Source of the DNA: Pseudohongiella sp.
Lineage (GTDB): Bacteria; Pseudomonadota; Gammaproteobacteria; Pseudomonadales; Pseudohongiellaceae
Direction of reading: 5' to 3'
Assembly: GCA_030652635.1 (NCBI GenBank)
Contig: JAUSPW010000334.1
Location: forward strand, 1 to 5,899
DNA: 5,899 bases
Shown here: piece by piece, positions 1 to 5,307 of the stretch
Layout: every line of letters begins with the position of its first letter
How positions within the stretch are numbered: position 1 is the first letter of the stretch
Notes under the pieces: generated by a model
What the model was told of the DNA's origin: nothing
Databases searched by the model: none
Seen by the model: the letters and a program-made list of their open reading frames with translations, nothing else
Translations under genes and position numbers: made by a program

Positions 1-502
1 GTTCGAGCGCCGGCAGACTGGCGTGTGTGTAGCGGCGGGAAGTCGCACGGCTTAGCCAACCGCCGTCCAACAACGACGCATGATTCAGTTCATCCTGCAG
101 CACAAAGGAGTGCGCGTTGGTCAGCGCATTGATCACTCCGAGGTTGGCCATGTATCCGGTGGAAAACAGCAATGCACGATCACGACCCGTAAACACTGCA
201 AGCGCTTCTTCAAGCTGGTCGTGAACGCGGCAATGCCCCGTTACCATATGGGATGCACCGCTGCCCACGCCATATTCGCGCGCTCCATCAATAAATGCAG
301 CCAACACATCCGGGTGATTAGATAACCCCAGATAGTCATTCGTACAAAACGAAATCAAACTTCGGTCGTTCAAAGACATGGCAGGTTGACAAGGGCCTTG
401 CCGCACCTGCCGCTGGCGTATCAAGCCCAGCGTGCGCCGAGACTGCAGCGCTGGTTGCAAGGCAGAGCGCCAGCGCGGGATGTCGTTACCACTTGATATC
501 AC
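1..502 (-). CDS. bioF: 8-amino-7-oxononanoate synthase (KAPA synthase), N-terminal part, cut by window edge
   Basis: PLP enzyme of the alpha-oxoamine synthase family. It condenses pimeloyl-ACP (or pimeloyl-CoA) with L-alanine to give KAPA, the first step of biotin ring assembly, in the cytosol. I translated the minus strand by hand: 167 residues are open from a GTG at 500-502 to the window edge. Visible family signatures are SFCTNDYLGLSNHP (about residues 51-64), GVGSGASHMVTGH (78-90), LLFSTGYMANLGV (111-123) and QDELNHASLLDGG (136-148), whose His141 matches the PLP-stacking His133 of E. coli BioF. The catalytic lysine lies in the missing C-terminal part. The GTG is the only start candidate before the conserved region; it follows the bioB stop by 9 bp in the same frame, with no clear Shine-Dalgarno, so translation is probably coupled to bioB. 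The N-terminus is a few residues longer than in E. coli. No frameshift or stop is seen. Confidence 0.95.
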   Translation of the reverse strand, partial: MISSGNDIPRWRSALQPALQSRRTLGLIRQRQVRQGPCQPAMSLNDRSLISFCTNDYLGLSNHPDVLAAFIDGAREYGVGSGASHMVTGHCRVHDQLEEALAVFTGRDRALLFSTGYMANLGVINALTNAHSFVLQDELNHASLLDGGWLSRATSRRYTHASLPALE

Positions 503-511
503 TGAGACGGC

Positions 512-1528
512 TCAGGAAGCGGCGTAATAGAGCGGGTGGTTGGCCTGAGCATGCGGCTGAATCACATGTGAGGGCGTCGATGTACCCTCGGCCTGCAAGC
601 CCAGTCGTTTAAACATGGCAACATCTTGGCTCTCTTCTGGCAATGGGGTTGTCAGCAGTTTTTCGCCGTAAAAAATTGAATTTGCGCCAGCAAAAAAACA
701 CAGCGCCTGCGTCTGCTCACTCATTTGCTGCCGACCTGCAGACAAACGCACATAGGATGCCGGCATGGTAATCCGGGCGACAGCAATTGTTCTAATGAAG
801 TCAAAGGCATCCAGATCGTCAACATCTGCCAACGGAGTCCCTTTGACTTTGACCAGATTGTTAATGGGCACACTGTCAGGATGTGCGGGCATGTTGGCCA
901 ACTGTTGTAGCAACCCTACGCGATCTGCGGCAGTTTCACCCATGCCAACAATTCCGCCACTGCACACTTTCATCCCAGCATCGCGCACGTAGGTGAGTGT
1001 GTCCAGACGTCCTTGATACGTACGAGTGCTGATAATTTCAGCGTAATACTCGGGAGATGTATCCAGATTATGGTTGTAATAATCCAGACCCGCTTGCGCC
1101 AGAGCATCGGCTTGCTCAGGGGTGAGAGCGCCCAGCGTCATGCAGGTTTCCATCCCAAGGTCACGCACCTGCCGAACCATTTCCAGCACCACCGGAAAAT
1201 CCTTGTCAGATGGATTTTTCCATGCCGCGCCCATACAGAAACGCGAAGCACCACTATCGCGGGCTGCTTTGGCCTGAGTGACTACTTTCTCGACCTCCAG
1301 AAGCTTTTCCTTTTTAAGCCCGGTGTTGTAGTGACCACTTTGAGGACAGTATTTGCAATCTTCAGGGCACGCGCCGGTTTTGATTGATAACAGCGTGCTC
1401 ATTTGAATACGGTTAGGATCAAAAAACTGCCGATGAATGGTTTGTGCCTGAAACAGCAGATCCATCAGCGGAAGATCAAACAGCGCCTGAATTTCGTTTC
1501 GTGTCCAATTATTGCGAATCACTGACAT
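512..1528 (-). CDS. bioB: biotin synthase, radical SAM
   Basis: Inserts sulfur into dethiobiotin, the last step of biotin synthesis, using a radical-SAM [4Fe-4S] cluster and an auxiliary [2Fe-2S] cluster. It has 338 residues, close to the 346 of E. coli BioB. The SAM-cluster motif CPEDCKYC gives Cys54, Cys58 and Cys61. The auxiliary-cluster ligands are all present: Cys98 (SRFCMG), Cys129 (METCMTLG), Cys189 (MKVCSGG) and Arg261 (SYVRLSAGR), each shifted by one from E. coli numbering. YNHNLDTSPEYY and FFAGANSIFYGEKLLTTP are also family hallmarks. The C-terminus is shorter than in E. coli and shows no tail of note. The ATG at 1526-1528 has an AGGGA (minus strand, 1537-1541) 8 nt upstream, the best ribosome site in the window. 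It is the first gene of a leftward operon with bioF and is likely repressed by BirA through the operator at 1642-1677. Confidence 0.98.
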   Translation of the reverse strand: MSVIRNNWTRNEIQALFDLPLMDLLFQAQTIHRQFFDPNRIQMSTLLSIKTGACPEDCKYCPQSGHYNTGLKKEKLLEVEKVVTQAKAARDSGASRFCMGAAWKNPSDKDFPVVLEMVRQVRDLGMETCMTLGALTPEQADALAQAGLDYYNHNLDTSPEYYAEIISTRTYQGRLDTLTYVRDAGMKVCSGGIVGMGETAADRVGLLQQLANMPAHPDSVPINNLVKVKGTPLADVDDLDAFDFIRTIAVARITMPASYVRLSAGRQQMSEQTQALCFFAGANSIFYGEKLLTTPLPEESQDVAMFKRLGLQAEGTSTPSHVIQPHAQANHPLYYAAS

Positions 1529-1622
1529 CAGATTTTTCCCTGTAACAATCGAAGCGTCCCGGCGGTGTGATTACCCGGCAGGCAGCGAAGTGAAGGTCTA
1601 TAGTGGGGTTAAAGTGGTCGCC

Positions 1623-1650
1623 ATTTTATAAGTCAGTTGCGACTTGTCAA
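1623..1650 (-). promoter_or_regulatory. sigma-70 promoter of bioBF
   Basis: On the minus strand a perfect -35 TTGACA (1645-1650) and a -10 TAAAAT (1623-1628) are separated by 16 bp. Transcription would begin near 1616, leaving a leader of roughly 90 nt before the bioB ATG. The -35 box lies inside the left arm of the BirA operator, so bound BirA would block polymerase. The boxes are seen in the sequence; promoter activity is inferred. Confidence 0.7.
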
Positions 1651-1668
1651 CCGGATAAAAAATATAGA
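1627..1668 (+). promoter_or_regulatory. possible rightward promoter for comF-bioA, poorly defined
   Basis: Two -10-like elements face right: TATAAG at 1627-1632, which would start RNA just before the operator, and TATAGA at 1663-1668 inside the operator, which would start RNA at about 1675. Neither has a convincing -35 at normal spacing (TTGCGA at 1637-1642 is 20 bp from the second). A promoter is expected here because comF and bioA have no other visible one, but the choice is open. Confidence 0.35.
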
Positions 1669-1677
1669 TTTACAAGT
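1642..1677. promoter_or_regulatory. BirA-type biotin operator (bio operator)
   Basis: Imperfect palindrome: left arm ACTTGTCAACC (1642-1652), 14-bp AT-rich spacer (1653-1666), right arm GATTTACAAGT (1667-1677). The arms agree at 9 of 11 positions. The known BirA signal in gammaproteobacteria, recalled as TTGTAAACC-N14 to 16-GGTTTACAA, differs at one base in each 9-bp core arm, and the flanking ACTTG/CAAGT also matches E. coli. BirA bound to biotinyl-5'-AMP dimerises on such sites to repress biotin genes when biotin is plentiful. Its place between divergent bioB and comF-bioA is the expected one. Binding itself is inferred. Confidence 0.85.
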
Positions 1678-2467
1678 GATCAATATTTATACAACATGGT
1701 GCCGCGTATTTAAACGAACTCTGACCCAGATAACCGCGACCCTGACCCCGACCCAACATTGCCTGTGCTGCCAAATGCCTACTCGCAGCCAACTGGCTTT
1801 GTGTGAAGCTTGTGAGGCAGAACTGCCCTGGCAGCCACCTTCCTGCAGTCGCTGTGGTATCTGGGAGGCCGAGTCTGCGTCGTTTTCGCGACCGAACCCG
1901 CTGGATAACAACGGGTACGTGTGTATGAGCTGTCAACAGTACGCGCCCGCTTTTGACCGCTGCCTGTCTGTATTTGCTTATGAGGCCCCAGTTTCATCGA
2001 TGATAAACAAGTTCAAAGAACACGCCGGTTTTAATGAGGCGCGTTACCTGGGTTATCACTTGCAGGCGGGTTTCAGGCTGTTTTATCTGGAGCAGGCGAC
2101 CTCAAAGCCAAACTACCTGTTGCCTGTCCCACTACATGCCAGCCGATTGCGCAAGCGTGGTTTTAATCAGTCAGCCTTGCTTGCCAACACGATTTCCAGG
2201 AGTTGCCAGATTCCTGTCCTGCAGCACGTCTGTCAGCGTCATGCGAGCCTGCATTCCCAACGTGGCCTGAACGCCAATGAGCGACGCGACAACATGCGTA
2301 AAGTATTTGATGCCGGCAAACAGATGCCTCTGGTATTCGGGCAGCATGTGGCAATCATCGACGACGTTGTCACCACCACCGCGACCGTCAATGCCATGTC
2401 CGAAGTTCTGCGCGCGCGAGGCGTTGCAAAAATCGACATCTGGTCGGTCGCCCGCGCCAACCGATAA
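1676..2467 (+). CDS. comF: ComF/GntX-family protein, phosphoribosyltransferase fold with N-terminal zinc-finger-like region
   Basis: Protein of about 263 residues if begun at GTG 1676; a TTG at 1637 would give 276 but would place the whole BirA operator inside the coding region, so GTG is preferred. Neither start has a Shine-Dalgarno. The N-terminal part has the cysteine pairs typical of ComF: CLCC, CEAC, CSRC and CMSC, then a further Cys in FDRC. The C-terminal phosphoribosyltransferase-like domain shows LLPVPLHASRLRKRGFNQS, a conserved region with Q, R and N before RRDNMRKVF, and the PRPP-type loop IDDVVTTTATVNA. In naturally competent bacteria ComF is needed for DNA uptake or processing; E. 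coli GntX/YhgH is a relative. Here the biochemical role is unknown. The usual DDVxTTGAT loop has Thr in place of Gly (codon 2378-2380). It lies 19 bp before bioA and is probably co-transcribed with it. Comparable ComF-bioB neighbourhoods are known in pseudomonads (from memory). Confidence 0.9.
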   Translation: MINIYTTWCRVFKRTLTQITATLTPTQHCLCCQMPTRSQLALCEACEAELPWQPPSCSRCGIWEAESASFSRPNPLDNNGYVCMSCQQYAPAFDRCLSVFAYEAPVSSMINKFKEHAGFNEARYLGYHLQAGFRLFYLEQATSKPNYLLPVPLHASRLRKRGFNQSALLANTISRSCQIPVLQHVCQRHASLHSQRGLNANERRDNMRKVFDAGKQMPLVFGQHVAIIDDVVTTTATVNAMSEVLRARGVAKIDIWSVARANR

Positions 2468-2486
2468 GCTAAATGTGACCAATACC

Positions 2487-3788
2487 ATGAAGACAGAAAC
2501 TGAGATAAACACACTGCTGCAGTTTGATCATGCACACCTTGTCCACCCCTACACATCAATGACCAATCCACTGTCAGTTTTTTTGGTTGAGCGCGCAGAA
2601 GGCTGTGAACTGGAACTTGCTGACGGCAGACGCCTCGTTGATGGGATGAGTTCCTGGTGGGCAGCCGTGCATGGTTACAATCATCCGACACTTAATGCGG
2701 CTATCAACACCCAATTGAGCAAAATGGCGCATGTGATGTTTGGCGGGCTCACCCACGAACCAGCAATCACGCTGGCGAAGCAACTGCTCACGCTCACGCC
2801 ACCGGCATTGACCAAAGTATTTTTCTGCGATTCGGGCTCGGTTGCTGTGGAGGCTGCCATCAAAATGGCCGTTCAATACTGGGCCGCTCAAGCGCGCACC
2901 GAGAAGTGCCGTTTGTTGAGTTTTCGGCGCGCATATCACGGCGACACGTTTGCTGCGATGTCGGTATGTGACCCGGTGACCGGCATGCACACCTTGTTTG
3001 AACGGGTGTTAAATCGGCAGCTGTTTGCAGACGCGCCACAAACTGCATTCAGGGATGACTGGAACAGCAATGACATCGCTAGCGTGCAAGCCTTGCTGGC
3101 CGCTCATCATCACGAACTGGCCGCCGTGATCATTGAACCCATTGTGCAGGGCGCAGGCGGCATGTTTTTTTATTCACCCCAATTCTTGCGGGAGCTGCGT
3201 CAGCTCTGTGACCAATACAAGGTATTGCTGATTGCTGATGAAATTGCGACCGGATTTGGACGCACCGGAAAAATGTTTGCTTGTGAGCATGCCGATATTG
3301 CCCCGGATATTCTGTGCCTGGGCAAAGCGCTGACGGGTGGGTATATGACCCTCGCGGCCACACTGACCACCACACAGCTTGCCGAAACAATTTCGTCCAA
3401 GGGCGGCGCATTTATGCATGGCCCGACCTTTATGGCCAATCCGCTGGCTTGTGCTGTGGCAGCGGCCAGTCTGACATTGCTTATCAACAGCCCTTGGCAG
3501 CAGCGTGTGCTTGCTATTGAACAGCAAATGGCGCGGGAACTTGAGCCATGCCGCAATTCCCCTGTTGTCGCTGATGTCCGGGTATTGGGTGCGATTGGTG
3601 TTGTTGAAATGAAAAAGGCTGTGGATATGCGCACATTACAACCACGACTGGTTGAACTGGGGGTCTGGATCCGACCATTTGGACGTCTGATTTATTTGAT
3701 GCCGCCCTTTGTGATTTCGTCTGAACAGCTATCAGTGCTCACGGCAGCCGTGAATACGGTTGTAGGTGAAATATCAGCGATGGGTTGA
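2487..3788 (+). CDS. bioA: adenosylmethionine-8-amino-7-oxononanoate aminotransferase (DAPA synthase)
   Basis: Class III PLP aminotransferase that converts KAPA to 7,8-diaminopelargonate with SAM as amino donor, directly after BioF in biotin synthesis. It has 433 residues from ATG 2487, against 429 in E. coli. Visible residues are the substrate-site SSWWAAVHGYNHP (about 55-67), FFCDSGSVAVEAA (112-124), RRAYHGDTFAAMS with Tyr150, the PLP-binding Asp251 in LIADEIATGFGRTG, the Schiff-base Lys280 in LCLGKALTGG, GPTFMANPLACAVA (312-325) and Arg397 in WIRPFGRLIYLMPPF, which corresponds to the substrate-carboxylate Arg391 of E. coli. The frame is open upstream to 2277 inside comF, but homology begins only near 2487. 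A GTG at 2475 is an alternative start that adds four residues. Neither has a clear Shine-Dalgarno, so coupling to comF 19 bp upstream is likely. Probably under BirA control through the comF promoter. Confidence 0.97.
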   Translation: MKTETEINTLLQFDHAHLVHPYTSMTNPLSVFLVERAEGCELELADGRRLVDGMSSWWAAVHGYNHPTLNAAINTQLSKMAHVMFGGLTHEPAITLAKQLLTLTPPALTKVFFCDSGSVAVEAAIKMAVQYWAAQARTEKCRLLSFRRAYHGDTFAAMSVCDPVTGMHTLFERVLNRQLFADAPQTAFRDDWNSNDIASVQALLAAHHHELAAVIIEPIVQGAGGMFFYSPQFLRELRQLCDQYKVLLIADEIATGFGRTGKMFACEHADIAPDILCLGKALTGGYMTLAATLTTTQLAETISSKGGAFMHGPTFMANPLACAVAAASLTLLINSPWQQRVLAIEQQMARELEPCRNSPVVADVRVLGAIGVVEMKKAVDMRTLQPRLVELGVWIRPFGRLIYLMPPFVISSEQLSVLTAAVNTVVGEISAMG

Positions 3789-3793
3789 TTGTT

Positions 3794-4636
3794 TCAGAAC
3801 TGGTACTTGATCGTACCGTAGGCAACGCTGCCGGCAGGCTCCCGCGCAGTGACCTGACGAGACACTGCTGGCGCCTGCAAGCGGCTGTCCAGCATATTTC
3901 TGACACCCAGAGAGATTGACGCGTTACCCTGCCGCCCCGCTCTGACGTTGTAACCATAACTCAGATCAAGCGTTGTGATCTGACCAACCAGCTCGTTGAG
4001 ATCGTCAACATTCAAATTATCCAGACTCAACAAACCAAGCTGGTCGAGTGCATCTGAATAACTGGTCACAGCCGTGGCCGTGTGATTTCCAATCTGCCAA
4101 CTGAACGTCAAACTGCTTTGACGCTCCGGCATCAGGGCAATTGCAGGACCTACAGTTTCAGCGCGCGACCCCAAGAGACTGTTGTCACGCGCAACCGCGG
4201 GACTGACGGTATTGTACAAATAACTGGTATTGGTGCTGAGCACAAACTGTCCAAACCGTGGAGATTCCCAGACATAAGACGAACTCAGGTCTAAACTCTG
4301 TTTGCCTGGAATGGCATTAAACCCACGACTCATCAGCACGGGTTCCAGGCTGATATCCAACACCCTGAGCGAATCCTCACTGGCTTGAAGCGCGGGGAAT
4401 GCTTCCAGCCGCAACGCAGGGCTTAAAGTGACAGGCGTTTCTGGAGCCGGGCGAACAAACTGCATCACGGCAGAGACGGCGGCATCTGCAAAACTGCGCT
4501 CTACAACTTGCGGCGCTGCATTGTCTGGTGCAGCCGCAGGGTTTTCGTCAGCAAATACGGAAAAAGGCACAGCACAAACTGACGCTGCAAGCAGCAGCTG
4601 TCGGCCGAGCGTAAACCTTTTTGTGTTTGATGCCAT
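3794..4636 (-). CDS. secreted outer-membrane beta-barrel protein resembling only the C-terminal part of a TonB-dependent receptor
   Basis: 280 residues from the ATG at 4634-4636. Residues 1-29 form a signal peptide (KR near the N-terminus, hydrophobic LLLAASVCAVPFSV, likely cleavage VFA|DE). A low-complexity Ala/Pro-rich stretch follows (30-70). From about residue 90 the sequence alternates like beta strands and follows the last strands of TonB-dependent receptors: KQSLDLSSSYVWE, a PERQSSLTFSW segment followed by a GNHTATAVTSYSD strand, TTLDLSYGYNVRAG, ISLGVRNMLDSR, and a C-terminal YGTIKYQF ending in Phe, the usual signal for BAM-mediated assembly. No plug domain or TonB box is visible, and a full receptor has 600 to 1000 residues. 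It may be a shortened, domesticated receptor or a decayed one; the reading frame is intact. The frame extends upstream to a TTG at 4750, but the signal peptide decides for 4636. No Shine-Dalgarno is seen. The substrate is unknown. Confidence 0.75.
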   Translation of the reverse strand: MASNTKRFTLGRQLLLAASVCAVPFSVFADENPAAAPDNAAPQVVERSFADAAVSAVMQFVRPAPETPVTLSPALRLEAFPALQASEDSLRVLDISLEPVLMSRGFNAIPGKQSLDLSSSYVWESPRFGQFVLSTNTSYLYNTVSPAVARDNSLLGSRAETVGPAIALMPERQSSLTFSWQIGNHTATAVTSYSDALDQLGLLSLDNLNVDDLNELVGQITTLDLSYGYNVRAGRQGNASISLGVRNMLDSRLQAPAVSRQVTAREPAGSVAYGTIKYQF

Positions 4637-4680
4637 GAAAGCGCTACTGTCGTGAAAAGTTTGGATCTGGACACTTCGTA

Positions 4681-4715
4681 TCCGGGTTCTCTGTCTCCGG
4701 GCTCTCTGTCTCCGG
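4681..4715. repeat. 15-bp tandem repeat, 2.3 copies
   Basis: TCCGGGTTCTCTGTC (4681-4695) is followed directly by TCCGGGCTCTCTGTC (4696-4710), with one mismatch, and by a partial third copy TCCGG (4711-4715). It lies in the noncoding gap between folK and the barrel gene, at the start of that gene's predicted 5' leader. It looks like replication slippage; no function is apparent. Confidence 0.85.
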
Positions 4716-4722
4716 ACTAAGG

Positions 4723-4750
4723 AGTATACATGCTTCAAGCACGCGTTCAA
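4723..4750 (-). promoter_or_regulatory. putative promoter of the barrel-protein gene
   Basis: On the minus strand TTGAAC (4745-4750) and TATACT (4723-4728) are 16 bp apart. The -10 matches the sigma-70 consensus at 5 of 6 positions and the -35 at 4 of 6. The -35 overlaps the folK stop codon (4747-4749). RNA would begin near 4716 with a leader of about 80 nt containing the tandem repeat. This would let the barrel gene be expressed apart from hemE-folK. Confidence 0.45.
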
Positions 4751-5307
4751 GCACCCTGGCGCAGGATTCTGACAAGTTCCTTAACTGATTTCCGCTCTCC
4801 CGGAAAACAAAAATCCGGCCAGATCTGAAGCAGGGGCTCAAGCACAAACAAACGTTGCATCGCGCGCGGATGCGGCAAGGTCAATTGTGCTGATTCAATC
4901 CGGTAATCGCCGAAGCTGATGATATCCAGATCAACAATCCGCGCTTCATTGCGAACGCCTTTTCGTTGCCGACCAAATCGGGTTTCAATCGCCTGCAGTT
5001 CAGCGAGCAACTGAAGCGGCGTTACGCTCACATTAGGGCATATAACTGCGACAGCATTGGCAAATAGAGCGCTACCCGGTGGGCAATCCACCGGATCGGT
5101 CATAATGATGTCCGACATCAGTACGGGCAGCGATGACAATAATTGCAGAGCCGGCAGCACCGCCATCAAGTTATCTTCAGGACGGCACTCTATGCCGCCC
5201 TGAAGGGCAGGCAAATTCGAGCCCAGCGCAACCACAGCCTTGGGCACATCCCTCGATTGAGGACTGTGCCTGTAAAGATCAGCGATGGTATTCAGCTGAA
5301 AACTCAT
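4747..5307 (-). CDS. folK: 2-amino-4-hydroxy-6-hydroxymethyldihydropteridine pyrophosphokinase (HPPK)
   Basis: Transfers pyrophosphate from ATP to 6-hydroxymethyl-7,8-dihydropterin in folate synthesis. From the ATG at 5305-5307 it has 186 residues. Signatures are VVALGSN (25-31), LFANAVAVI (81-89), ETRFGRQRKGVRNEARIVDLDII (108-130) and LTLPHPRAMQRLFVLEPL (142-159). It aligns without gaps to the catalytic region of E. coli FolK: Arg82, Arg92, Asp95, Asp97, His115 and Arg121 become Arg113, Arg123, Asp126, Asp128, His146 and Arg152. The E. coli RWGPR segment is RNEAR here, so Trp89 is replaced by Asn, as I recall from alphaproteobacterial-type HPPKs. The ATG overlaps hemE by 29 bp; a GTG at 5245-5247 would remove the overlap, give 166 residues (E. 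coli has 159) and put the conserved strand at the usual distance, so the true start is uncertain. It may be a second FolK paralog rather than the panB-linked one. Probably co-transcribed with hemE. Confidence 0.9.
   Translation of the reverse strand: MSFQLNTIADLYRHSPQSRDVPKAVVALGSNLPALQGGIECRPEDNLMAVLPALQLLSSLPVLMSDIIMTDPVDCPPGSALFANAVAVICPNVSVTPLQLLAELQAIETRFGRQRKGVRNEARIVDLDIISFGDYRIESAQLTLPHPRAMQRLFVLEPLLQIWPDFCFPGERKSVKELVRILRQGA

Noticed and set aside
1..325. Plus-strand 81-codon frame at 80-325
   Set aside because: The minus strand here encodes clear BioF motifs, so this is a shadow frame.
1013..1387. Plus-strand open frame of 124 codons inside bioB
   Set aside because: It lies opposite the conserved radical-SAM coding sequence and has no recognisable features of its own.
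1529..1622. Riboswitch or attenuator in the bioB leader
   Set aside because: I looked for strong hairpins with a T run in the minus-strand leader and saw none; BirA repression explains regulation without one.
2277..2486. In-frame upstream extension of bioA by 70 codons into comF
   Set aside because: The extra sequence is the +1 shadow of comF and has no BioA homology; family similarity starts near ATG 2487.
2239..2691. Minus-strand open frame of 150 codons across the comF-bioA junction
   Set aside because: It is antisense to two well-supported genes and has no recognisable domain or start signal; long antisense frames are expected by chance at this composition.
3802..3817. Inverted repeat GGTAC-N6-GTACC as a terminator between convergent genes
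   Set aside because: The stem is only 5 bp, there is no T run on either side, and it lies inside the barrel gene's last codons.
4681..4715. Tandem repeat as a CRISPR fragment
   Set aside because: The copies are directly adjacent with no spacers and only 15 bp long.
4637..4750. Upstream extension of the barrel protein to TTG 4750
   Set aside because: It would bury the signal peptide behind 38 Arg-rich residues read from the promoter and tandem repeat; ATG 4636 gives a proper export signal.
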